A stretch of DNA of 47,082 nucleotides from an uncultured Thermoguttaceae bacterium (GTDB taxonomy: Bacteria; Planctomycetota; Planctomycetia; Pirellulales; Thermoguttaceae). Under the pieces are notes generated by a model. It saw only the letters and a program-made list of their open reading frames with translations, ran no database searches and was not told where the DNA came from. This document shows, piece by piece, positions 1 to 8,487 of the stretch (the stretch's first letter is position 1; each line of letters opens with the position of its first letter). The stretch covers positions 1 through 47,082 of the forward strand of contig CAKVCP010000004.1 in assembly GCA_934725735.1 (NCBI GenBank), given 5' to 3'. The translations under genes and the position numbers were made by a program.

Positions 1-552
1 TACATATTATTTAACAACTTTTCGGGTTTTTCTGACAGAGGCGTCTTCTATCGTAAAAAATCGGGTCTTTCAGAAGAAAAAAGGAGAAAAAGGGCGCAAG
101 GTGAAAAGTATAATTGAGGTCGTCTTACGAGCGAGGAGCGTTCCTGACAATATATTATCGACACGTTCCTTTGGCGCTGCATATAGCGTTGATTCATCGA
201 GCTGAAACGCGAGAAAAGACGTATCTAGCGGATCGAAAAAAACGAACGCTACGATGTTAAGAGACGTTGTTTTTAACGGTTCGCTTGAATTGAATCAAAA
301 TACATGCGTCCCTTAGGAAAGACGGTTCTTTTACCGTGAAAAATAGGAATCTTTTCAGGAGACGGGACGATATTGAGTCCTAGCGAATCACTCGCGAGCG
401 CCTTGCGCCGGAAGGTCGTTTACGCCCGGTCGTGCGCATGACGTGAAGATAGCCGATTCGGAGCGTTTTTCACAAGATGACGGTTGTGTCGCCTTGGTTG
501 ATTGTGCAGAGCTCCAAGTTCTGTAAGTCTATTAAACGTAAAGAAAACGGTC
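1..552. other. Gene-free left flank
   Basis: No reading frame here has the codon bias of the rest of the window, and no tRNA-like or repeat structure was recognised on either strand. The stretch is more AT-rich than the coding DNA. Its only visible structures are short imperfect hairpins and a loosely repeated TCGGGT-type motif near positions 20-75. The part nearest the next gene is the promoter and leader of the Cys-rich protein. A small RNA or a decayed gene cannot be excluded by eye. Confidence 0.5.
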
Positions 553-580
553 TTGTAAACTGTGCTTGGCGGTTTATACT
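553..580 (+). promoter_or_regulatory. Sigma-70-type promoter of the Cys-rich protein gene
   Basis: TTGTAA (553-558), a 16-bp spacer, then TATACT (575-580). The leader to the chosen start at 820 would be about 230 nt. It contains a tiny ORF starting with ATG at 654 that stops after nine codons; whether this matters is unknown. Confidence 0.5.
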
Positions 581-819
581 CGACTTCGACCACGTTAAAG
601 GCTGCGCCTGGCGTAGGTGAACCAAGCGTCGGTCTCGCGGGGTCGTCTTCTTATGAACTGGAGAAGTTCGAGAGGATGCTAAAGCGAGAAAAAATATGGG
701 ATCTGGCTAAGGAAGAAAAAGCAAAAAGAGCTAAAGATTCTTTCACAGATCGCCGATACCATAAGAGAATTACATGGCGAAATGCCAACTTAACAACTCA
801 TGTTTTAGGAGTCTTAAAG

Positions 820-1500
820 ATGACCTATCGTAACCTTCTTCTTTCCGTCGCCGCTCTCTTCGTCGCCGCTTCCAGCGCTTTCGCTGGCGATTGCGTCGCT
901 CCTTGCACGCCCGTCACTCCTTCCTGTGACGCGACTCCGGCCGCTTGCGCGCCCGCTTGCGCGCCCGTTTGCGCTCCCGCCGCTTGCAAGACGATCACCG
1001 TTCCTTGCATCCGCCCGCTCGCCACGCTGAAGGCCGCCGCGTCTTGCGCTGTCGCCGACGTCAACTGCGCCGCCGCCAACATTAAGGCTCGTCTTGCCGC
1101 TCTTAAGCCCTGCTGCAGCATCGCTCCTTGCGCTCCCGCTTGCGTCGCTCCTTGCGCGCCTGCCGCTCCTACCTGCGAAGCCGCTCCGGCTCCTTGCGCT
1201 CCCGCCGCTCCTACCTGCGAAGCCGCTCCGGCTCCTTGCGCTCCCGCCGCTCCTTCTTGCGAAGCCGCTCCGGCTCCTTGCGCTCCCGCCGCTCCTTCCT
1301 GCGCTCCCGCGACCTGCGCTCTTCCTTGCGTCAAGTTCTCCTGCAACATTAAGCCCTTCCAGGCTCTGAAGGTTCGTTTCGCGCGTCCCTGCATCGCCGC
1401 TCCCGCGTGCGTCGCTCCTTGCGCTCCCGCCGCTCCCGCCTGCGAAGCCGCTCCGGCTCCTGCTTGCGCGCCCGTCGCTCCTTGCGCTCCCGCGTGCTGA
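820..1500 (+). CDS. Secreted Cys/Pro/Ala-rich repeat protein
   Basis: A 226-residue protein with an N-terminal signal peptide (a Thr-Tyr-Arg-Asn start, a hydrophobic core, then an AFA cleavage site near residue 22). The mature part is almost only Ala, Pro and Cys. I count 32 cysteines in about 204 residues, mostly in CAPA, CVAPC and CEAAPAPC motifs, with two short less biased islands (around LATLKAAASC and FQALKVRFARPC). The frame is open back to 562. I chose 820 because a TTAGGAG ribosome site lies just upstream and the signal peptide starts there; from 562 the signal would be internal. The cysteine density suggests a disulfide-linked envelope or matrix protein (inference). No enzymatic domain is visible. 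It has its own promoter and terminator, so it is probably monocistronic. Confidence 0.8.
   Translation: MTYRNLLLSVAALFVAASSAFAGDCVAPCTPVTPSCDATPAACAPACAPVCAPAACKTITVPCIRPLATLKAAASCAVADVNCAAANIKARLAALKPCCSIAPCAPACVAPCAPAAPTCEAAPAPCAPAAPTCEAAPAPCAPAAPSCEAAPAPCAPAAPSCAPATCALPCVKFSCNIKPFQALKVRFARPCIAAPACVAPCAPAAPACEAAPAPACAPVAPCAPAC
1165..1290 (+). repeat. 42-bp in-frame tandem repeat
   Basis: Three almost identical 42-bp units (1165-1206, 1207-1248, 1249-1290) encode a 14-residue unit of the form APxCEAAPAPCAPA. Partial units follow at 1291 and again around 1430-1470. Units differ by only a few bases, such as ACC/TCT in the third codon, which points to recent expansion. Confidence 0.85.
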
Positions 1501-1576
1501 TTACAGCTTGGACTTCGAGACCTTTTCCTGATCTGTCAACCCAATTCGTCAGGAAGCTTCTCTAAGCTCTAAATTA

Positions 1577-1617
1577 AGAGACCGCAGAATATCTGTTCTG
1601 CGGCTCTTTTTTTATTT
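1577..1617 (+). terminator. Rho-independent terminator after the Cys-rich gene
   Basis: AGAG-A-CCGCAGAA pairs with TTCTGCGG-CTCT around a 6-nt loop and is followed by a T-rich tract. The T-run overlaps the last codons of the convergent kdsA gene. Confidence 0.8.
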
Positions 1618-2457
1618 TGTCAGCGCGTTGCGAATCTTCAGAACGTCTCTGAGAACTTCAGGAAGTTCCGATAACGAAAGCATGTTGGATCCGTCGCTAG
1701 GAGATTGACTCGGATCGAAATGCGTTTCCAAAAAGAGCGCGTCGATCCCCACTGCGGCGGCGGCTCGCGCTAAAGGCGCGACAAATTCTCGCGCGCCCCC
1801 CGATTTACCACCCTCGGCGCTCGGCTTCTGCACGCTGTGCGTCGCGTCGAAGAGTACCGGAACACCGAACCCCCTCATGATCGGAAGGGAGCGAAAATCG
1901 TTCACCAATGCCCCGTATCCGAAAAATGTCCCGCGATCTCCCAAAAGAATATTGGGACAACCGAACGCGCAAAGTTTGTCGACGACAAAGCGCATATCCG
2001 TCGGGGCCATAAATTGCCCTTTTTTTACGTGCGTCGGTTTTCCCGTTCGCGCGGCGGCGGCGAGCAAATCGGTTTGACGCGCAAGAAACGCCGGTATTTG
2101 AATCAGGTCGACAACCTCGCCAACCGGCCCCGCTTGGTAAGATTCATGGACGTCCGTCGTGACCGGAACCTGAAGTTCGCGCCGCACTCGAGCCAGAATT
2201 TCAAGTCCCTTCTCAAGTCCCGGTCCGCGCTGCGAGTCGACGCTCGTGCGGTTCGCCTTGTCGAAGGAGCCCTTGAATACGAATCCCAAATCAAATCCCT
2301 CGCTCTTAAGGGCGGCGACGATGCGACAAAGTTCTTCCGCTATTTGAAAGGACGTTTCTTCTTCTAAAACGCAAGGCCCCGCGACCAAAAGAAGGGGCGC
2401 CCCTTCGCCGCACTCGCATGAACCGACCGTTATTCTCTTATTTGGACGCGACTTCAT
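1612..2457 (-). CDS. kdsA: 3-deoxy-8-phosphooctulonate (Kdo-8-P) synthase
   Basis: Cytoplasmic enzyme that condenses phosphoenolpyruvate with arabinose 5-phosphate to make Kdo 8-phosphate for the lipopolysaccharide inner core. The 281-residue length fits the family. Visible hallmarks are AGPCVLEEE (Cys29), FKGSFDKANRTS, TDVHE, VKKGQF, ILLGDRGTFFGYG, DATHSVQKP and the ETHFDPSQSPSDG tail. A cysteine in the GPC motif, where the E. coli enzyme has asparagine, marks the metal-dependent class (family knowledge). The frame extends to 2490, but ATG 2457 has a GGAGAA site at good spacing and gives a normal N-terminus. A consensus promoter (2502-2530) drives it, back to back with the RND pump promoter. 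Its presence implies an outer membrane with Kdo-containing LPS. Confidence 0.95.
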   Translation of the reverse strand: MKSRPNKRITVGSCECGEGAPLLLVAGPCVLEEETSFQIAEELCRIVAALKSEGFDLGFVFKGSFDKANRTSVDSQRGPGLEKGLEILARVRRELQVPVTTDVHESYQAGPVGEVVDLIQIPAFLARQTDLLAAAARTGKPTHVKKGQFMAPTDMRFVVDKLCAFGCPNILLGDRGTFFGYGALVNDFRSLPIMRGFGVPVLFDATHSVQKPSAEGGKSGGAREFVAPLARAAAAVGIDALFLETHFDPSQSPSDGSNMLSLSELPEVLRDVLKIRNALTK

Positions 2458-2501
2458 TGATATTCTCCAAAATCTTAAACAATATCTCAATTCGATAGGA
2501 A

Positions 2502-2530
2502 AGAATAGTTTTTTTATTAAGAAATGTCAA
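2502..2530 (-). promoter_or_regulatory. Promoter of kdsA
   Basis: On the minus strand: TTGACA (2525-2530), a 17-bp spacer, TATTCT (2502-2507). The leader to the start codon is about 40 nt. Confidence 0.75.
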
Positions 2531-2553
2531 GACTCTTTCGAAATCCTTTATCC

Positions 2554-2581
2554 TTGACGATTCAAGTATAGTCTGTAAAAT
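2554..2581 (+). promoter_or_regulatory. Promoter of the RND efflux operon
   Basis: TTGACG (2554-2559), a 16-bp spacer, TAAAAT (2576-2581). It lies 80 nt upstream of the adaptor gene and faces away from the kdsA promoter. Confidence 0.75.
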
Positions 2582-2660
2582 GAGATAGCATAAAATTTGC
2601 GTAAACCTACTATGGGTCGCAAATTATCTAGCTGTCGCTTTTATAGTTGCAGGTTAAATT

Positions 2661-3971
2661 ATGAAAAAAAACTATCAAAAGAAGCGTTGGGGTTATAGAT
2701 ACGCCTATGCGTTATCCATGCTTCTTGTCGTTTTCTTTGGAACTTCGTGCGATCGCCAAAAGGAGGTTCCCGCGACGGGAACGCAAGTAGGTTCGAGCGA
2801 GCGCATTGTTCGTTCATATATTGTGGAAAAGGGAGCGTTGACGGAGACGCGTACTTTTCCCGTCGTCCTTAAAGAGGGCGTCGCTGCGAAATTGTCCTTC
2901 CGGGTTGCGGGTAAACTAGACGGCTTTAGCGTGGTACCCGGTCGCCGCTTTGAGAAGGGCGATCTTGTCGCGAGTCTTGACCCGCGCGATTATCAGCTGA
3001 TCGTAGATCGCGCGAAGGAAGCTCTCAAAGAAGCGAATGCGGCGCTTCGCGCGATGGAAACAGGGGCGCGTCCCGAGGATCTTGCGACGGCGGAAGCGGC
3101 GTACGCGGCAGCGAAATCGCAGCGTGAGACGGCGGAAAAACAGTTTAAGCGAATGGAGAGTCTCCGCCAAGACGAGGCCGTTTCCGTGATGCAGTACGAT
3201 TTGGCGAAGTCGACGTACGACGCAGCGGTCGCGGCGGAACGCGCAGCGGAGAAGACGGTCGAAAAGTCGAAGGTTGGCGCGCGCGAAGAAGAGATCGAAA
3301 TGATCAAAGCGAAGATCGCCGGCTTGGAAATCGAGCTTCAACTTGCGGAGAATAAGCTTGCCGATACGAAGCTTTACGCGCCCTTCGCGGGTATCGTTTC
3401 GGAAAAGTTTTACGAAGATCACGAGACCGTCGCGCCCGGAATGGCGGTTTTGACGTTAGTCGACGACAAGTCCTTCGAAGGGGAGATCGGCATAACGGAA
3501 GAATTGGCGCTGCGCCTTAAAGACGTGGAGAAGATCGAATGTCAGTTCGAGGCGATTCCCGACAGGAAGTTTGAGGCGACGATCAAAGAGACGTCGACGA
3601 CCGTTCAGAAAGACACGCGCGCGTATTTAATGACGATTGGCGTGAACGCGACGGAAGAGGACGGAGCGCTTCTTGGGATGGTCGGAACGGCGCGCATCGT
3701 TTTTAAGATACCTAGCGGAGCGATTTACGTGCCGACGTCGTCATTGGTCGTCGGGACGGACGAGTCGGGCGCGCCGTCGCAATCGTCGACGCACGTGTGG
3801 ATCATCGACGCGTCGAGCCAGACGTTGTCGCGTCGCGCCGTGGAAGTGGGCGATTCGGCGGACGATCGCACGCGGATTCTCTCGGGTTTGGAAGGGGGCG
3901 AAATGATCGTCGGAGCCGGCGCGCGTTTCCTTTCGGACGGGCAGAAAATTAGTTTGCAGGAAGCGCAGTGA
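2661..3971 (+). CDS. RND efflux periplasmic adaptor (membrane fusion) lipoprotein
   Basis: A 436-residue HlyD/AcrA-type adaptor that would bridge the inner-membrane pump encoded next to an outer-membrane channel. The N-terminus is basic, then hydrophobic, and ends in a lipobox (FGTSC, Cys30), so it is probably lipid-anchored. A barrel-sandwich half-motif (AAKLSFRVAGKL, then GRRFEKGDLVASLDPRDY) is followed by a long Ala/Glu-rich coiled-coil hairpin (about residues 110-235), the second lipoyl half (DTKLYAPFAGIVSEKF) and beta-barrel plus membrane-proximal domains with a GALLGMVGTARI segment. A weak GCAGG ribosome site precedes ATG 2661. The pump gene starts 21 bp after the stop, so the two are co-transcribed. 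No TolC-type channel gene is in the window. The substrate cannot be told. Confidence 0.92.
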   Translation: MKKNYQKKRWGYRYAYALSMLLVVFFGTSCDRQKEVPATGTQVGSSERIVRSYIVEKGALTETRTFPVVLKEGVAAKLSFRVAGKLDGFSVVPGRRFEKGDLVASLDPRDYQLIVDRAKEALKEANAALRAMETGARPEDLATAEAAYAAAKSQRETAEKQFKRMESLRQDEAVSVMQYDLAKSTYDAAVAAERAAEKTVEKSKVGAREEEIEMIKAKIAGLEIELQLAENKLADTKLYAPFAGIVSEKFYEDHETVAPGMAVLTLVDDKSFEGEIGITEELALRLKDVEKIECQFEAIPDRKFEATIKETSTTVQKDTRAYLMTIGVNATEEDGALLGMVGTARIVFKIPSGAIYVPTSSLVVGTDESGAPSQSSTHVWIIDASSQTLSRRAVEVGDSADDRTRILSGLEGGEMIVGAGARFLSDGQKISLQEAQ

Positions 3972-3992
3972 CGCTCGAAAACGGTAGGAATT

Positions 3993-6900
3993 ATGTTGCC
4001 AAAATATGCGATTAACAATCGCTTTGTCGTCGGGTTCTGCGTCTTCCTGATCGTAGCGGGGGGGATTTGGTCGTACTCCACCCTTGGGCGACTCGAAGAC
4101 CCGGAATTTTCGATTAAGACGGCGGTTGTCGTAACTCTCTGTCCGGACGCGTCCTCGGAAGAGATCGAAGAGCGCGTGACGAACGTCGTCGAACGCGCCG
4201 CTCAACAGATCAAAGATTTAAAACAAATACGTTCGATTTCGAAACCGGGAATCTCCTTTGTCTTCGTCGATTTGAACGAAAGTCTCGATCCTAAGAAGAC
4301 CTCCGAACGGTGGTCCGACCTTAGAAATAAACTCTCGACCGTGAAGGCGGAACTTCCCGTCTTCGCTCTTCCGCCGATCGTGAACGACGACTTCGGCGAC
4401 GTCTATGGTTGCGTCTTCGCGTTGACTGCGGACGGGTTTAGCAACGAGGAACTGATCAAAGAAGCGCGCGCGCTCCAGAAGGAGCTTCTTCTCGTCGATC
4501 AAGTGCGCCGCGTCGAGTTATGGGGGCTTCCGGAGGAGCGAATCGAAGTCGAGATGTCCCGCGCGAGGATGGCGGAGTTAAACGTTCGCCCTGCGGAGAT
4601 CGTCTTTATCCTCCAGCGTCAGAACCTCTCGCTCGACGTCGGGACGATGAGTATCGACGGTTCGAAAATCCGCATTGCGCCCGAGGGGCAGTTTGAATCC
4701 CTCGAGGAAATCGAGAATCTTCTCCTTCCCGACGGGGACAGCGAGATTTCGATGAGCGCTCTTTCTTCGGCGCTCTCAGAAACGCAGCTTGCGTCCGCGG
4801 CGTCGCGCATGAGCGAATCGGTCGGCGCCGGTCGTCGTCAGATTCGCCTGAAGGACGTCGCGACGGTGCGTCGAATCGCGAACGACGAACCGACGAAGCT
4901 TATGCGCTCCAACGGCGAACGCGCGGTCGCGATTGCTCTTTCGCTGGTTCCGAACGGGAACGTCTTCAAGATGGGCGACGGGGTGCGCAAGACGCTTGAC
5001 GAAGCGCTCGCGAGAATGCCCGTCGGGTTCCGTATAGAAGACGTGAGTTATCAGCCCGACAGCGTTAAGGTTTCGATTCACGCCTTTACGAAGAATCTTT
5101 ACGAAGCGATTATCATCGTGACGATCGTCGTCATGCTCGCCATGGGATGGAAGAGCGGCATATTGATCACGAGCAGTCTTTTGATCGTGATCTTGGGGAC
5201 GTTTTGCGTTCTTCGAACGCTAGGGGTCGACCTTCAGCGCACGTCTCTGGGAGCGCTCATCGTCGCGCTGGGAATTTTGGTAGACGACGCGGTCGTCGTC
5301 GGCGATATGATCCTGGTGCGCATGCAGCGCGGGATGGAGCGCAAAGAAGCGTGCGTGGAAGGCGCGAGTCGCGCGTCGATGCAACTCCTAGGCGCGACGA
5401 TCGTCGGCGCGTTGGCGTTCTGGCCCGTCTTCCTCTCTCCGAATATGACCGGCGAGTACGCGGGCTCTCTCTTCATCGTCGTCGGCGTCTCTCTCATCAT
5501 CAGCTGGTTCATCGCGATGTTGCAAACGCCGGTGGTCTACTACTGGTTCGTGAAGCCTAAGCCGACCAAAGACGGCGCCGATCCTCACGCGGGGCCCGTC
5601 TATCGTTTCTATCGCCGCACCCTTGAAGCGGCGCTACGATTCCGATATTTAACGATGTTGGGTCTATTTGTCGCTCTCTTTTTCGCGGGGGTGGAATTTA
5701 CGCATATTCCGCAAATCTTCTTCCCGCGGGCGCAACGCGCACAGTTCATGATCGACTATTGGCAACCCGAAGGAACGTCGATTTCGCGCGTGTCGGAAGA
5801 TTTGCGCAAAGTCGAGGACTATTTAGCGTCGCAAGAGGGGGTGACGAACGTCGCGAGCTTCATTGGCGCGGGCCCTCCGCGATTCTACCTTCCGTACGAG
5901 CCGGAGTTGATGAATTCGAGCTACGCGCAGATCGTAGTGAACGTCGACTCTCTTGATCGAATCGACGAGATTCTCGAACCGTGCGAAGAGTGGATGACGA
6001 TTCATTGTCCGGAAGCGGAAGTTCGCGCTCAGCGTTTTGCGCTCGGTCCGACGACGAAATCGGAGGTCGAAGTGCGCGTTAGCGGCCCGGATCATAAGAA
6101 ATTGCGAATTATCGCCGACCAGATCAAAGAGATCTTCCGCGCGGAAGAGGACGCTAAGTTCGTTCGCGACGACTGGCGTCAATACGTCGCGGATTGGCGT
6201 CCGAATTATTCGCAAACGAAGGGACAGCAAGCGTTGATTTCACGAAGCGAGACGCTCCTCGCGCTCCGATGGGCGACGAAGGGTATTCCTTGCGGGTACT
6301 ACGCCCAGGACGAGGAGCAACTTCCGATCATATTACGCGCCGCGCGCGAGGATCGAAACGATCTCGAAACGCTCCGCAATATCCCTGTGTGGGGAATCGG
6401 TTCCAAGAGCGTTCCTCTTTCGCAGGTTTGCGAAGGGATCCGCTTTGATTGGGAACCGGGCGTCATCTGTCGCCGCGATCGTATTCCGACGATCACCGTC
6501 GGCGCGGATCCGATTCGCGGCTCATGGTCGGATCTGGTCAAGTCCGCGCGTCCGAAGATCGAGGCGCTGGAGTTGCCCGAAGGGTACTCTATCGAATATG
6601 GCGGACAGCTGGAACGTTCGATCGAAGCCACCAAAGCGCTCGTGATCATGACCCCGATCGCCTTCCTCTTCATGGCGATCATCGTCGTCGCGCTCTTCAA
6701 CGGGATCGTCCAACCGCTGATTATCATTTTGACTTTCCCCCTCGCCCTCATCGGAATCACGCTGGGAATGTTCCTTCTGAACAAACCCTTCGGGTTCATG
6801 GCGCTTATCGGCGTCATGAGTTTGCTCGGGATGATGGTTCGCAACGGGGTCGTCCTGATGGATCAGATCGAGGAAGATTTGAGCAAGGGATTGAGTCCTT

Positions 6901-7160
6901 ACGAATCAATCGTGGACTCGTGCGTGGAGAGAATGAGGCCGGTGACGGTCGCCGCGCTGACGGTGATCGTCGGCATGATCCCGCTCTTAAAGGATCCGCT
7001 TTTCGATTCGATGGCGACCGTGATCATGTTCGGGCTTATCTTCGGAACCGCGTTGACCCTGTACGTCGTGCCGATCTTCTACTCGATTCTCTTCCGCGTG
7101 AAGACGGACAAAAAGTCTCGCGCGCTCGCGCTGGGAGCGAAGAATGACGCGGCCAAATAA
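3993..7160 (+). CDS. RND superfamily efflux transporter, inner-membrane subunit
   Basis: A 1055-residue proton-driven pump of the AcrB/MexB type, normal in length for the family. It has an N-terminal membrane helix, a large porter domain (about residues 40-330), a helix cluster containing GILVDDAVVVGDMI (the acidic TM4 motif of the proton relay), a second periplasmic domain, and a C-terminal helix bundle with MVRNGVVLMDQIEEDL and VAALTVIVGMIPLL. The two halves show the family's internal duplication. It follows the adaptor lipoprotein with a 21-bp gap. It lacks features typical of metal-specific pumps, so a drug or amphiphile exporter is more likely (inference). Confidence 0.94.
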   Translation: MLPKYAINNRFVVGFCVFLIVAGGIWSYSTLGRLEDPEFSIKTAVVVTLCPDASSEEIEERVTNVVERAAQQIKDLKQIRSISKPGISFVFVDLNESLDPKKTSERWSDLRNKLSTVKAELPVFALPPIVNDDFGDVYGCVFALTADGFSNEELIKEARALQKELLLVDQVRRVELWGLPEERIEVEMSRARMAELNVRPAEIVFILQRQNLSLDVGTMSIDGSKIRIAPEGQFESLEEIENLLLPDGDSEISMSALSSALSETQLASAASRMSESVGAGRRQIRLKDVATVRRIANDEPTKLMRSNGERAVAIALSLVPNGNVFKMGDGVRKTLDEALARMPVGFRIEDVSYQPDSVKVSIHAFTKNLYEAIIIVTIVVMLAMGWKSGILITSSLLIVILGTFCVLRTLGVDLQRTSLGALIVALGILVDDAVVVGDMILVRMQRGMERKEACVEGASRASMQLLGATIVGALAFWPVFLSPNMTGEYAGSLFIVVGVSLIISWFIAMLQTPVVYYWFVKPKPTKDGADPHAGPVYRFYRRTLEAALRFRYLTMLGLFVALFFAGVEFTHIPQIFFPRAQRAQFMIDYWQPEGTSISRVSEDLRKVEDYLASQEGVTNVASFIGAGPPRFYLPYEPELMNSSYAQIVVNVDSLDRIDEILEPCEEWMTIHCPEAEVRAQRFALGPTTKSEVEVRVSGPDHKKLRIIADQIKEIFRAEEDAKFVRDDWRQYVADWRPNYSQTKGQQALISRSETLLALRWATKGIPCGYYAQDEEQLPIILRAAREDRNDLETLRNIPVWGIGSKSVPLSQVCEGIRFDWEPGVICRRDRIPTITVGADPIRGSWSDLVKSARPKIEALELPEGYSIEYGGQLERSIEATKALVIMTPIAFLFMAIIVVALFNGIVQPLIIILTFPLALIGITLGMFLLNKPFGFMALIGVMSLLGMMVRNGVVLMDQIEEDLSKGLSPYESIVDSCVERMRPVTVAALTVIVGMIPLLKDPLFDSMATVIMFGLIFGTALTLYVVPIFYSILFRVKTDKKSRALALGAKNDAAK

Positions 7161-7179
7161 ACGTGGCCGCGAAAGCGCT

Positions 7180-7219
7180 AAAAAAGAACGCGCGTCTTGG
7201 ATTCAAGGCGCGCGTTTGT
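7180..7219. terminator. Bidirectional terminator between convergent genes
   Basis: AACGCGCG (7187-7194) pairs with CGCGCGTT (7209-7216) around a 14-nt loop. The plus side continues into TTTG and the minus side into CTTTTTT, so it can end both the RND operon and the convergent gene at 7223. Confidence 0.75.
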
Positions 7220-7222
7220 CGT

Positions 7223-8314
7223 TTAATAGGTGGACGAAGCGGTTCCGTTCGGGGACAAGGAAATCGGCGCGCCCTCGGGAAGGGGACGAAACGCCGTCAT
7301 GTATCCGAGCGTGAAGAGATATTTTTTGACGTCGTTGAGGTATCCGAATGAATCGGGATAGACGAAAACCGTGATTGTCGTGTCGTCGCGAACGTATTTC
7401 AGCAAACGGTTGCGGAAGACGGAATCGTGGTTCGCGAGCGCCTCGTCGACCGGTTCGCCGATCGCGTCGGACGTCGGGACGCACTCTCCGTATTTGAAGT
7501 CGAAATGATAGGATAGTCCGTCGCCGTTGCGGTGCGTTCCCAGCTCGACGTAGTATTTGAAGACGTAGTTTTCGACCGGTCCGATCTTCTCTTCGAATTC
7601 TCGGGGCGTGAGTTCTCCGCGATAATTCTTGAAGTTGAGCATGACGCGCTCTTGAAATTCGACGATGGGAACGTGCGAAAGCCTGCCGTGTTTCAGGCAG
7701 AAGAACCCCTCGCGTCCGTCCGCGACGCGTTTGGAGAGGGGCGTGGGGATGTTCTCTAAGACGGTCGCTTTAGGACGCGCCGCGACGAGCGCCTCTTTTT
7801 CTTTTCGGAGCCTGTCGAGCTTCTGCTCTTTGTCGACGAGGGCGCTCTTCAAGTCGAAGCTTTCCTTTTCCTCGGCGCTCTTCTTCAACGATTCGCTTTG
7901 AAAAAGCGCGTCGAGTTCCGACATAAGGGATACGAGACGACGATGTTCGGCGTCGACGCTTTCCGTCTGTCGTTCGAGCGCAAGCAGCTGTTCGCTCGTC
8001 GTTTGCGCCTCCGCGCGGCTCGAATTGAGTTCTTCTTCGAGGTTTTCGAGCTCCGTCACTGCGGCGACGTACTCTTCGCGCGCGCGTTCCTCCTCCGCGC
8101 TTAACGTCGAGTCCGACTCTGCTCGCGCTTCCGAAAGGCACGACAATTCCGTCGACGCGTTTCGCACGCGCGCTCCAGCAACCATAATCAAGATGATTAA
8201 CACCCCGACAAGGTTCGAGACGACGTCCAAAAAGGAATCCTGCCCATCCTCTAGTCGATCTTCCGTCCTCGCGCGTCGCGCGAGCTCTTTTCGTCTTCTT
8301 TTCATTTCTTCCAT
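7223..8314 (-). CDS. Membrane-anchored coiled-coil protein with ExbD-like N-terminus
   Basis: About 363 residues. After a basic start comes GQDSFLDVVSNLVGVLIILIMVAG, an ExbD/TolR-like single membrane helix preceded by an aspartate, as in many planctomycete proteins of unknown role. A long Glu/Ala/Arg coiled coil follows (about residues 60-180). The globular C-terminal domain has FFCLKHGRLSHVP and VFVYPDSFGYLND segments. By analogy with ExbD or MotB it might couple to a proton-channel partner, but no ExbB/MotA-like gene is adjacent. The start is uncertain: GTG 8341, ATG 8314 and ATG 8305 are all possible and no strong ribosome site decides between them. Confidence 0.7.
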   Translation of the reverse strand: MEEMKRRRKELARRARTEDRLEDGQDSFLDVVSNLVGVLIILIMVAGARVRNASTELSCLSEARAESDSTLSAEEERAREEYVAAVTELENLEEELNSSRAEAQTTSEQLLALERQTESVDAEHRRLVSLMSELDALFQSESLKKSAEEKESFDLKSALVDKEQKLDRLRKEKEALVAARPKATVLENIPTPLSKRVADGREGFFCLKHGRLSHVPIVEFQERVMLNFKNYRGELTPREFEEKIGPVENYVFKYYVELGTHRNGDGLSYHFDFKYGECVPTSDAIGEPVDEALANHDSVFRNRLLKYVRDDTTITVFVYPDSFGYLNDVKKYLFTLGYMTAFRPLPEGAPISLSPNGTASSTY

Positions 8315-8416
8315 TTCCGATCGGGGGCGCGTCGTTCTCACTCCCTTGAGAAACGAACTTTCCCGCGCCGTATCTTAACGAAGAAGAGACGCTCGCGCAA
8401 GACCGACGCCTCACCT

Positions 8417-8445
8417 TTGACGCGCGACTCCACGCGCGTTACAAT
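8417..8445 (+). promoter_or_regulatory. Promoter of the secreted propeller-like protein
   Basis: TTGACG (8417-8422), a 17-bp spacer, TACAAT (8440-8445). The leader to ATG 8488 is about 35 nt and contains a strong TAGGAGGT ribosome site. Confidence 0.75.
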
Positions 8446-8487
8446 GAAACGCGTCTCGTTATCCCTTAAATTTAGGAGGTCTTTTGT

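Noticed and set aside
562..819. N-terminal extension of the Cys-rich protein
   Set aside because: A signal peptide and a ribosome site mark the start at 820; an internal signal after 86 residues would be unusual. The -10 of the promoter (575-580) also lies inside this stretch.
1165..1290. CRISPR-like direct repeats
   Set aside because: The units are contiguous and in frame with the protein; there are no spacers.
825..1394. Antisense Gly/Ala/Gln-rich ORF in the repeat region
   Set aside because: It is the complement of the Cys/Pro/Ala repeats and has no ribosome site or signal peptide.
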